This document shows positions 8,374 through 16,277 of a stretch of 16,277 nt of DNA, piece by piece (position 1 is the first letter of the stretch; the number at the start of each line of letters is the position of its first letter). Below the pieces are notes generated by a model. That model ran no database searches and was not told where the DNA came from. It saw only the letters and a program-made list of their open reading frames with translations. The translations under genes and the position numbers were made by a program. The DNA comes from Toxoplasma gondii ME49 (taxonomy: Eukaryota > Apicomplexa > Conoidasida > Eucoccidiorida > Sarcocystidae): contig NW_017382943.1 in the NCBI RefSeq assembly GCF_000006565.2, positions 1 to 16,277 on the forward strand, read 5' to 3'.

Positions 8374-9935
8374 ATGGTGAGTCGAGTGGCAGCGCTCGCG
8401 CCAAGCGAAGAGAGAGTTGTAGTGTTTTCACAGCTCCGAGACAGCTGGCTCGGACGCGCCCGGGCTGCAGCGACAGAGGAAAGGAACGATGAGTTCGCCA
8501 GCCTGGCCAAGGGTGCAATGAGAGACATTACAGCAATCATCTTCTCTCGACAAACGAGACAGGGCGACCTTGAGGGGAATCCCAGATATCGGCAGGAAGT
8601 TAAACTGAACCGTGGTGCCTGGGCGTGCTTGAAGTACGCCCACCGGCGTCTCGGGGCTGCGGACGCTCGGCCCTGGGGCACCCAGTTGAGTGCACTCGCG
8701 AGGCGGGAGTCGGGTGAGGGCGAATCTTGCTCCGTGTCCTTGAGTCAAAGTCGAGATGTGTTCTCGATTCGCGACATGCAGCCTCTCGCGGCCTGCGCTG
8801 CAGCCAAGAAGAGCAGCGGCCAGTCGCGATCTCCCCGTGGCCAACAAAGTGGTGGGTACACTCGCGCCTGGGACACTCTCGTCCCTCCTGCGACGACGAA
8901 AAGTTTCCAACAGAGACGGACTGTGCCTCGCAGCAAGGGAGAGAACGATCTCGCAAAGTCGAGAACAGCGGTCGCGTCGCTCTCGAAGCCGGCACTGGAG
9001 CACCGCACCGAGGAGAGACAGATGCGGTGGGGCCGGCAGACAAGGACGAAGCTGTCCCTGGAAGAGACCGCGCTCTTGCCGAAGTGTCGCCGCTGCCCCG
9101 GAGACGTCCCGAGAGAACAGGCGCGACGAGGACACGGCGAGAGGAAAGGCTGTATGCGCCAGGGGGCAGACTGGCGGAGGGCGAAGAGACAGGAGAGAGT
9201 AGCTTCGGGGACAGGCCGCTGCGTCTCGTCGACCTGGCGGAGTCGCCTCTTGCTGTGCCAACTCGTGACTCAAGTGGTGTCGGCGACTGTCTTGCCTACC
9301 ACTCAAGTGAACAAGGCGACTTTCAAGGAGGAAGCGGTTCTCGCTGTCTTGCACGACGCGCGTGGGTGCACGAGAGGGGCGGCGGGGGGCGAGATTGCAT
9401 GGAGGAAGAACCGACGCTCCTGTTGGAGGAGGACAACGATTTCTTCTCCTTCTTCGGAGAGAACGACGTCATTGCTTTCCAGGGTAAGACAGAGGCGCGG
9501 CCTCGCGAACAGGAGTTCGAATCGGACTGGCCACCTTCTCCCCAGCCCCAGTCTGGCTCGACGCAACCCTGGGAAGGAGCGGGAGATGCGGCGGAGAAAG
9601 GATAGAGTGGCAGTGACGAACACTACATGTGCGACGAGGTAGAGGACATCTTGTCTGAAGACGATGACGAAGAAGAGGGCATTTTGAAACCGCTTTTCAG
9701 GTTCGTTCTATCTGTGGCGATACGCGGAGGGGCGTATGCAGCCTATCTGCTGATGGGATATGCGCTGATTATCTTGGCCACGACTGGATTGTGGGTAAGC
9801 TCGTCTGCCGCTGGACGGCAGGGCCCTGAAGACAGTGCCTTGGAGCTAGCTGCTCGAGACGCATGCGATGCGAAGCTCTCCTTCCGTGCAAAGGGCGGAA
9901 GAGGCTACGATAAATATGGGGATTTCTATCAATGA
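8374..9935 (+). CDS. Unrecognised low-complexity acidic membrane protein gene, frame disrupted or intron-containing
   Basis: I do not recognise this gene. It is the only plus-strand gene-like segment and is richer in GC and purines than its surroundings. From the ATG at 8374 one frame reads through about 8713, with Glu/Arg-rich then mixed composition. From 8718 another frame is open to 9602, with charged low complexity and the acidic stretch MEEEPTLLLEEDNDFF from 9399. An in-frame TAG at 9603-9605 interrupts it, and the same frame resumes with a strongly acidic run and one or two membrane segments, ending at 9935. The frame change could be a 68-nt intron at 8714-8781 (GTGAGG to CAG), which would join the two frames correctly, but that is short for these organisms; a frameshift is equally possible. 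The start is uncertain, since both frames are open upstream without a strong ATG. It may be a decayed gene, a gene with different exons, or two genes. Confidence 0.4.
9603..9605 (+). other. In-frame TAG interrupting the plus-strand gene
   Basis: The frame open from 8718 ends here after ...DAAEKG and continues in the same frame with SGSDEHYMCDEVEDILSEDD. Acidic, Ser/Gly-rich composition on both sides suggests one ancestral reading frame. No polypyrimidine tract precedes it, so it is unlikely to be a splice acceptor. Confidence 0.55.
9627..9935 (+). CDS. C-terminal ORF with acidic stretch and membrane segment, hypothetical
   Basis: This is the part downstream of the TAG, 102 residues from its first ATG. 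Residues 2-17 are almost all Asp/Glu (EDILSEDDDEEEG). Residues 21-32 form a hydrophobic stretch with an arginine, and residues 35-58 form a clear transmembrane helix (GAYAAYLLMGYALIILATTG). The tail is short and polar, ending in Tyr/Asp-rich GRGYDKYGDFYQ. An acidic N-side and a single helix near the C-terminus would suit a tail-anchored or single-pass protein. I cannot name a family. It may be the end of the larger gene above rather than an independent gene. A donor-like GTAAGC at 9795-9800 raises the possibility that the true exon ends just after the helix. Confidence 0.4.
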   Translation: MCDEVEDILSEDDDEEEGILKPLFRFVLSVAIRGGAYAAYLLMGYALIILATTGLWVSSSAAGRQGPEDSALELAARDACDAKLSFRAKGGRGYDKYGDFYQ

Positions 9936-10679
9936 ACAGGTCCCCCCGGTTTGAAGGTCACGCTCAGCTCTACTAGGGGGTGCCCGGCAAGGCCGTTTGT
10001 TTTCGAAAAACACGGATGCTCATCAGGTGTGCTGGACTTCTGCACGGCAGGTTGTTGAACGAACCGTCGTCAGCATCTCGTGCATCTTTCTTTAAGCGTT
10101 GATTATGTGCGGAGGGTGTTCCGGGTTGTCTTCTGCAAGGGTTCTTCATCTGCTATGTCTAGGACTAAGAACGAAAAGACTGGAGGTCTGCTCGAAATGG
10201 ACATAGGAAGCCTAGTTAACGTATGGAATCGAAAGTGGGACGCAGCCACCAGGATCTCGAACACGACTACCTGAGACGGCTAGAGCAACGACTCGAGAGC
10301 TGGGCAGCAGGCTACCCAGTTAGCGAGAAGACCGGCAAATATACCCAGCTATCTACTTACACACTTTCCCCTACTGATCTGTCTCCCATCACTTTTAGTT
10401 AGGTCCATAAATCAACAGATTGCCGTCTAAAGCCATGACAGTGCGGACGCGTTAACGATTCTGTCTTCCAGCTCGCAAATAAACTACATATTAGAGTGAG
10501 CGCATATAAACAAGTGTTAGGCGCACCTCTCGCCACGTAGCAAGAAAATATCACTATTCTAGAGCGGTCAGTATAGAATATATTACTTAAAGCTGACCAA
10601 CCGACTTAAATAGTACAGGGTTGTACTGTGGGTTAGTTTCAATGCCCAAGGCAGAGCACTGAATTTGACACCCCGGGAA
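9936..10679. other. Intergenic, AT-richer, no gene recognised
   Basis: The composition falls back to that of the spacers or lower, especially at 10360-10640. A 64-codon frame at 10080-10274 has no protein feature and no paralogue. I find no convincing match to the kinase flanks before about 10680, so this is probably the right-hand flank of the plus-strand gene. Confidence 0.5.
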
Positions 10680-11136
10680 CTTTTCTCCCTCAGTGGTTAT
10701 CCACGCGTGTCTGCCGTCCCGTTTATCCACGGACCCTGGCCTGTTTGTAATTAAAACGTCGATCATTTCTTACTCAGAGCTACCTCCAGCGGAAGATTCG
10801 CTGGGGTGATCAATGCGACGATTCTCATCCTGCACAGAGCCATGAGATACAGATTTCCTCGGTGAATCCAAATCATTGAGAAGGTGCAGACGACCCCGTC
10901 GTCTTCCCAGGGATTTTTTCAAAATGTTTGGCAGGAAAAAACAGTGAACTAACTACGCGACAAGGGAGTCTTAAAGCACAAACACTCCCAGCCCTTGGGC
11001 TTCTGGTTTAGACTGCATTTCTAAAAGCAATTCCACTTTTTCGGCTGCCATCTTGTCTACTGGATGGTACCATATCAGTCACGGACTACTGTGATCATCG
11101 GAGGGATAGAGGCCTCGCAGACCACAACTCTGCAAG
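10680..11136. repeat. 3' flank of ROPK copy 3
   Basis: The region near 10680-10760 aligns with 1410-1490, 5100-5190 and 15100-15190, so the repeat unit resumes here after the non-kinase insert. The part near 10940-11000 resembles 5370-5430. No gene is present. Confidence 0.5.
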
Positions 11137-11734
11137 TCACTCCTGGCCACGGATGCCAGTAAGTCCTCTGCCGATTTCGTAGATGAGAAAGTCGATTGGG
11201 CGGCCCGACTTGCCGGTTGTCAGAATGGTGAACCAATGGTTCGTTTTTGGGATCACTGTCGCCGTGATCTGAATGTGGCAATTATCCGTGTCACACACTC
11301 GCTGAGGAGGTCGCTGCTTCTGAGACTGTAGCAGCAAGGTAGCAGCAAGGAATTCGTCAACATCATCACCTGGGAGACGTCGCGCTTCACGGCTCCACTG
11401 TAGAAATCCGGCTATTAGGTCTTTCACCGGAGAGGGGAGTTCCTGGCAGTGGTGAGATGATGGCGTGGGTTTAGTTGTCTTTGCCATTGTCACCAGGCGG
11501 TCCCGCAAATCACGAGTGGAAAGGCAGGCTTGCTCACGCGAAACGACTGGGTAGGATCTACACCATATCACAAAGACGAGAGTTCCCAGTGCCCACGCAC
11601 CTGTCCCTTCATTTGCAACTGTTTCTACTTGATTATTAAGGCATTCCTCCGCAGCATGAGGGTCTAAATAGGCCGCTGTGTATTTCAGTCTCGCCGACGT
11701 TCCAATTTGCACTCCGAAACCCAAATCGCCAATG

Positions 11735-11860
11735 ACAGCCTTCCCTTCTTCACTGGGAAAGACATTCTCAAGCTTCAAGTCATTGTGAGCGACGCCGTGA
11801 CGATGCAGCCACGCAACAGACACCACCAGCTGTCGCGTAAGATGCAACTTCGCAGCACGT
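11735..11860. repeat. Near-identical segment shared with 16150-16277
   Basis: This segment covers the end of alpha-E, the catalytic loop and the start of the activation region of ROPK copy 3. It matches 16150-16277 of copy 4 with one substitution (11756 versus 16171, giving Pro in copy 3 and Leu in copy 4) and one extra T in copy 4 (within 16264-16266). Just outside, at 11690-11734, the copies differ at many positions. Confidence 0.9.
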
Positions 11861-12267
11861 GATAGACGGCTCCTACCGACAAGAAAAAGATCGCAAGTGG
11901 GGACAGGGAATAAAGCGACACGGGGAAACATCTTGTAGTCCGGGCCAGCACGAAAACCGGACGGCAAGTTAGTAACGCGGCAAATATCCAGCGGTAGCAG
12001 AATTCCGTGTTCCAGAGCCGTTTCTGGTGTCACGCCTGGCAGAAGGTTCCTCACTGCGCCTTCGCTTGAGACAAAGCGTTCTGGAGTCTGATCTAGCACC
12101 TGTTGTCTCTCAGACGCAGAAGCGTCTCTTAGAGAATTTAGATTCCTGACGCTTATCTTGGCCGCCACCCGTTCTGGCGCACTTGCTGTGTCCGCTTGCA
12201 CCTTATTCAAACTATACACAATTGCCGTTGACCCAATTCCCAGGAACCGCGCCGGTCCTGCCAAATC

Positions 12268-12270
12268 TCA
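12268..12270 (-). other. Premature TGA between N-terminal region and kinase domain of ROPK copy 3
   Basis: The codons on either side stay in one frame: ...GGA GAA ACC, TGA, GAT TTG GCA GGA CCG. In the intact paralogue the corresponding codon is TAC (Tyr), immediately before T-L-Q-G-P. No indel is needed to align the two genes here, so one nonsense change explains the break. Confidence 0.85.
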
Positions 12271-12957
12271 GGTTTCTCCGGTGAAAATAGATTCAGCAGT
12301 CAGTTGAAAGCCTTCAGCAAATCTTCTGTCGAACTCATTTTTGGCTTCAATCTGATGCCGCGACAAGCCTGCCGTGACAAGAGGTCGACTCCTCACAGCA
12401 GCAGTGATATCGCCCTGTCCATGGAAGTCAACAGGAGCGTTCAGGACCACAGGCGTGGCAAGCGAAGAGGGGCTTTGCATGAAACTGCTTGAAGCTGCAA
12501 CAGGAGGCGCGGTCTGTCCCTTGTGGTCGGCAATCCCTTGGTTCCAGTAATGTTCTTCCGACGTCACAGAGACGAGCTCGTGGCGTTTTGTCGTCCTCGC
12601 TCTCGCTCCTTTCTTTGTCAGAACTCCTCTGATCCCCGGCGCAAGGTCCTCACGCACTGACGCCCCTTCCGACAACTGCTCCCCTGTAGTGCGGAATCGC
12701 GGCAATGCCCCTGATCGTTCCGTGGCCCACGATCCAGTGTCATTCATCTCCCGGCTGGACGTCCGAGGACCACTGTCGGTATACCCGGCATGGGGCTTTA
12801 CAGCAGCAGCCAACATTTGTGTTTCCCTGTCAGTCCATTGTGATTCATTAATAGAGCTGCTGCCATAATGAGCCAAACACCGACCTGGCGGGCAGCATCC
12901 TATAAGTACAGCGACAACAACGAAGAAACCAACGGGAGAGAGCAGACTGTTCTTCAT

Positions 12958-13470
12958 CTTCAAGCGCTAACGTTGCCTGGCGCTCCAACGATACGATATA
13001 TAGGTCCTCGACACTAGTCGCATACGAACTGTTGGACATGGTTACTCGGCTGACGCGATGTTTCGGATTTGAGGGAAAACAATAACTTGCGAGACATGTG
13101 AGTTCACTTATTTGCTTAGCCAAGTCCAGAGGTATCAGCGGCGAAAGACAGTGAGGACGACCGAATTGGGTGTAGTCGTTTTTGTGGATGAAGACAACAA
13201 CGATCCTTGGTATTGGCGGCGTTAACCCGCATCGCACATAATAACAGCGGAAACATTGCCGAAGGAACCCGGGCCGACCACACCCTTCGTCCAGAGCCTG
13301 CTTTCGGTTGTAACGTTAAATGCGCGGAGTGACGGGAACCAATGAAGTATCTCGCCGTTTGCCGTGAACATCAACAATTAAACTGAATTACAGGTGATCC
13401 GCAACCCAAGCTCATCAGACAACACGGCTGGCTTTACGATGTCAGCAGCGACTACAAACAACAGAACACA
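12958..13470 (-). promoter_or_regulatory. 5' flank and promoter region of ROPK copy 3
   Basis: This region is conserved with the copy 1 upstream region, including the block near 13042-13060 about 85 bases from the ATG, the CCCGGG-containing segment near 13265, and the AATGAAGTATCTCGCC segment near 13343 that corresponds to AATGAGATCTCTCGCC near 4030. It suggests that the broken gene keeps its promoter. No known element is assigned. Confidence 0.45.
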
Positions 13471-14440
13471 CATACATGCCCGGTACAGAACCACTGCCTT
13501 CAGAATGTGGCCTGGAAGCAACCTTGGTGCAGTCCGTGCCTTTTAGTCTGTAACATCACCGTGGACGTATGGGAGTGTACATGACAAGCCCTTCCGAATG
13601 ACGTCCTGCAATGAAGGATTCCCAGGGAGCCGGCTCGGAGTCCCGGGTGACCCACCCAATGTGGGGCACGGGTCTCTGGCGACAAGAGATGGAACGGGAA
13701 CGATAATGGGTGCGAGCAGTCGTCGGCCCATCATTGACTCCATCGTGAGTGTAGAGAGGGTGATGCGTTGTAATTATGGTGGTTTTGGCGGAGGGGCGTC
13801 TTGTGATCGATCTTGAAACGCACTAGGTTCGCTCGGCGCGGCTTGCAATTCCAGTAGCAGACAGACAGGGCTCCACCGCTCCACGTGGCAAACTGGCAGC
13901 TTTGACACAGCAGCTATAAAATGTGGGTTTTCAGTGTTGACAAACAAAATTATCAAGTTCCGCCGTTTTCCTTGGACTCGACTGTTCATATCCGTCACCA
14001 GTCAGCGTCCTCAGCGTACGACGCCACGTTCTCGGGCAAGTAGGTAACACAGCCCAGTTGTCGTTGTTGTATCTTCTGCTCTCTTGCGTATCTTTTCTCC
14101 TTCGATTCGGTACTGTAGATTGGCAGAGAGCGAGAGAATGACAAGTACTATGTTGCGGAGAGGATTGACATAGGATAAGCGGTATTGGCTAGTGCGGCAC
14201 CTGTTGCAGCTGAGGGGAGTGGGCACTGGGGCGTTTATCTCATGTACCCGGAACCTGAGCGCTGCCTGTTTCTTCTTGGCAATCCAGTTCTACGGAAACC
14301 TTATGTTCGAGGATACAGACTCGTACAAGTGTCGCTCGAAGGGTCGGTGCGAGTGTGTCTGCGGTCGATGAGCCCCGACGTTGAGATGCGATCGGTAGAC
14401 GCCCAGCCTCCCCCTACTCCTATTGGAACACCCCAACACT
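13471..14440. repeat. Spacer block of ROPK unit 3
   Basis: The part at 13720-13920 is the closest relative of the left-edge spacer (1-200), with about a 13.7 kb offset. The parts at 14010-14290 and 14290-14400 align with 7490-7800 and 7800-7900. A plus-strand frame at 14185-14442 is open for 85 codons, but it starts at a non-ATG codon and its paralogues contain stops, so it is not called as a gene. Confidence 0.55.
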
Positions 14441-15677
14441 GAACCCTCCCCACATTGTTGCCAGACTCCAGAAATCAAGCTAAAAACCGACTATATTGTC
14501 TGACGAGTTACTTGCCTCCGACTCGGTTTCCCGGAGACAGAAAAGGGTGCGGCAAATGCAAATGTGATACTACATCGACAGCCTTTGGGCTCCTCCCTCA
14601 GGTAACAGACCCACAACCACGTTGTGTGGTGAGGCTACGAGAACGAAAAGGTCGGTATCTGTTACATGTGCTTGTGGAGAGAACTATCTCAAACCGGCTC
14701 GGGTTCTACATCAGACATTTGCGCGCCTTACGTGCACAATACAAAACTGAGACACGGACACCATGGTCGCAGCCTGTGCGTGACGCATTGTAATCGACGC
14801 TGCATTTTAGCCGCCAGAGAGCAGGCGATGACAGAGAGGGGGCAGACGAGGGTGCAGCGAGACGCTTGCGTCGACTATTTAGTGAGTGTGCTTCGTTCGA
14901 GGAACGACTGTGAAATTTGTGAACGCGACTAATTGACACGAAGCCAGGGAACCGGCCTTGCGCTGGTACGGGAGCTGACTCGTAGGCGAGGAGGCAGACA
15001 AATATATACATCTACCTCCAAATACAGATCTTCATTCCCTTGTGGGTTCTATCAAAAGTAGTCGCATCCACATACAAACATTTGTGTCTCCAAAGTCATG
15101 GTAATCCGGAGCTACTTATCCCGTAGCAGTTACCCATGTGTGTGCGTATCGATCCATCTGAACATGGGGCGTGGCCTGCTTAGTAGACCACGAACAGATC
15201 CGGAAGAGACACATTTGGGCAGACTACCTTCGCGCTTCATCCGCCCATTCGCATTTTGCATACTGCACACCGACGCATATTTCCACGGTGAACTCAACGC
15301 TTTCGGAAGGCACACAAACTTCCCCTTTCATTGTCGTACGCGATTCATCGAAACAGAGCTCAACAAAACTGATTTCGCGCTGCAAGCGACTCCGAGCGTT
15401 CCCACCACTCCTGTCTCTTGGTTAAACGGCGTTTCTAGAACCACTGTACTTTCCCGTTGACATCAAGCATACTGTATATTGCCATACCGATCACGGATGA
15501 TCTCTGATTGATGAAGAACTAGGCCCCGCTGTTTACATCCTTGCGAGCCACACCTGGTCTTCATAGCGGCAACTGCACTGTTTCATTCTCAGTTGAGGAA
15601 CTCGACTGGGCGGCACCGTTTTGTTGAATGTTTGTTGCTGGAGTGGTGGCTCCAGTGGTTTGTTCTTTAGATCACTG
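14441..15677. repeat. Spacer and 3' flank of ROPK copy 4
   Basis: This stretch aligns with about 750-2029 at offsets of about 13.70 kb, including the blocks at 14781-14798 and 15033-15050. The last part (15590-15677) also resembles 11160-11260 downstream of copy 3, for example GATCACTGTC near 15670 and 11250. No gene is supported. Frames at 14455-14793 and 15098-15460 are open but show no recognisable feature. Confidence 0.6.
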
Positions 15678-16277
15678 TCACTGAGATCTGGATGCGCGCG
15701 GCCTGACGCTTCCTTCTGCCGCAGTCGCCGAAGAGGTCGCTGGTTCCGAGGCTGTAGCGGCGAGGAATCCTTCAACGACATCACGAGGGCGGCGTCGATC
15801 GTCAGAGTTCCACTGGAGAAAGCCGGTTATGAGGGCTTTCACTGGAGATGGCATCCCCTTACAATGCTGAAGTGGAGGTGCAGGTCTAGTGGTCTTTGAC
15901 ATAAACACCACATTTTGCCACAACACTGCAGGAGGAAGGACAGCCTCTTCAAATGAAAAGAACGGGTAAGATCCGCACCAAATCACAAATATGATAGTTC
16001 CCAGAGCCCATGCATCTCTTTCCTCAGTCACGACCGTTTCCGTTTTCCGTTGAAGATATTCTTCCGCGGTTTGCGGGTCTAGAAAGGCAGGGGTTGACCG
16101 GAGTTTTGTTGAGGTTCCAACTTCCGCTGCGAAACCAAAGTCGCCAATAACAGCCTTCCCTTCTTCACTGAGAAAGACATTCTCAAGCTTCAAGTCATTG
16201 TGAGCGACGCCGTGACGATGCAGCCACGCAACAGACACCACCAGCTGTCGCGTAAGATGCAACTTTCGCAGCACGTG
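15678..16277 (-). CDS. Rhoptry kinase-like gene, C-terminal part, cut by the window edge
   Basis: This partial gene has about 199 codons visible, running off the right edge. Numbered from 16274, it has the alpha-E segment KLHLTRQLVVSVAWLHRHG at 4-22, catalytic loop H25-N26-D27 with N32, intact D45-F46-G47, DPQ in place of APE at 66-68, alpha-F Asp87 in RDAWALG, and the GFLQW...RRRP...FLAAT block at 151-174. A short Ala/Ser/Thr/Arg-rich tail ends at TGA 15678-15680. The C-lobe looks intact, unlike that of copy 3. However, it has one extra T at 16264-16266 relative to copy 3, so the frame upstream may be broken. Whether it is a gene or pseudogene depends on sequence outside the window. Confidence 0.8.
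   Translation of the reverse strand, partial: HVLRKLHLTRQLVVSVAWLHRHGVAHNDLKLENVFLSEEGKAVIGDFGFAAEVGTSTKLRSTPAFLDPQTAEEYLQRKTETVVTEERDAWALGTIIFVIWCGSYPFFSFEEAVLPPAVLWQNVVFMSKTTRPAPPLQHCKGMPSPVKALITGFLQWNSDDRRRPRDVVEGFLAATASEPATSSATAAEGSVRPRASRSQ

Larger units (their letters stand above)
11137..12957 (-). pseudogene. Rhoptry kinase-like gene interrupted by one in-frame stop
   Basis: This is a paralogue of copy 1 with the same layout. From ATG 12957, which has a TAG two codons upstream, come 229 residues with a signal peptide (hydrophobic core about residues 5-19) and a low-complexity region; then TGA at 12268-12270; then the kinase domain continues in the same frame for 376 residues. Numbering from the GCC-GGA codons after the stop, the kinase part has glycine loop G-I-G-S-T-A, with the third Gly as Ala, VAAK lysine 36, H160-N161-D162, and D180-L-G in place of DFG. 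The alpha-F Asp is Gly222 and the GFLQW...RRLP...FLAAT block is at about 287-309. After that a tail of about 65 residues, unlike those of the other copies, reads into sequence homologous to the 3' flank of copy 4. A non-functional or pseudokinase state is likely; a sequencing error at the stop cannot be excluded. Confidence 0.8.

Noticed and set aside
8756..9202. Plus-strand frame of 148 codons starting at an ATG
   Set aside because: It is extremely Arg/Ser-rich and lies in the third frame, while an overlapping frame has the better balanced acidic composition.
8428..9354. Minus-strand open frame of 308 codons
   Set aside because: It is the complement of the GC- and purine-rich plus-strand segment, with Ser/Leu/Arg-rich composition and no domain. 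Long antisense frames are expected in such sequence.
8727..9605. Independent gene starting at 8727
   Set aside because: The first codon is TTG; the first ATG in this frame is at 9399. A non-ATG start is unlikely in a eukaryotic nuclear gene, so it was treated as part of a larger, uncertain gene.
10080..10274. Plus-strand frame of 64 codons
   Set aside because: It starts at a non-ATG codon, is short and has no feature or paralogue.
13774..13998. Minus-strand frame whose C-terminal 40 residues closely match a frame at 57-338
   Set aside because: The match is explained by the near-identical spacer DNA, and the third copy near 7121-7381 does not keep the peptide.

Overview
The window looks like nuclear DNA of a coccidian apicomplexan of the Toxoplasma / Hammondia / Neospora group. 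The reason is a head-to-tail series of intronless, secreted protein-kinase-like genes of the rhoptry kinase (ROPK, ROP2-like superfamily) type, with long non-coding spacers and a roughly balanced base composition. I cannot tell the species apart from sequence alone, and I do not assign an individual ROP number. No tRNA, rRNA, CRISPR or transposase gene is visible.

All four kinase copies lie on the minus strand. From left to right they are: (1) an intact 541-residue ROPK at 2030-3655; (2) a shredded ROPK pseudogene at about 5740-6620, which has lost the signal peptide and most of the N-lobe, carries frameshifts and contains a 37-bp tandem duplication; (3) a nearly full-length ROPK at 11137-12957, cut by one in-frame TGA between the N-terminal region and the kinase domain and carrying substitutions in several kinase motifs; (4) the C-terminal part of another ROPK at 15678-16277, running off the right edge. 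All four keep His-Asn-Asp in place of the usual His-Arg-Asp catalytic loop motif.

The spacers are paralogous too. Each gene brings a recognisable 3' flank, a 5' flank (promoter) and a spacer block, so the duplicated unit is the whole gene plus flanks. The left end of the window (about 1-2700) aligns with the right end (about 13720-16277) at an offset near 13.7 kb. Between units 2 and 3 lies the only gene-like segment unrelated to the kinases, at about 8374-9935 on the plus strand. It is GC- and purine-rich, low in complexity and encodes an acidic stretch followed by a membrane segment. Its frame is broken by one in-frame TAG and by a frame change near 8715, so it is either a decayed gene or a gene with introns I cannot place.

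The picture is a birth-and-death array of secreted effector-type kinases: one copy looks functional, the others are at different stages of decay or are incomplete, and there is a sign of recent sequence exchange between copies 3 and 4. Apart from kinase family membership and motif readings, functional statements are inference.
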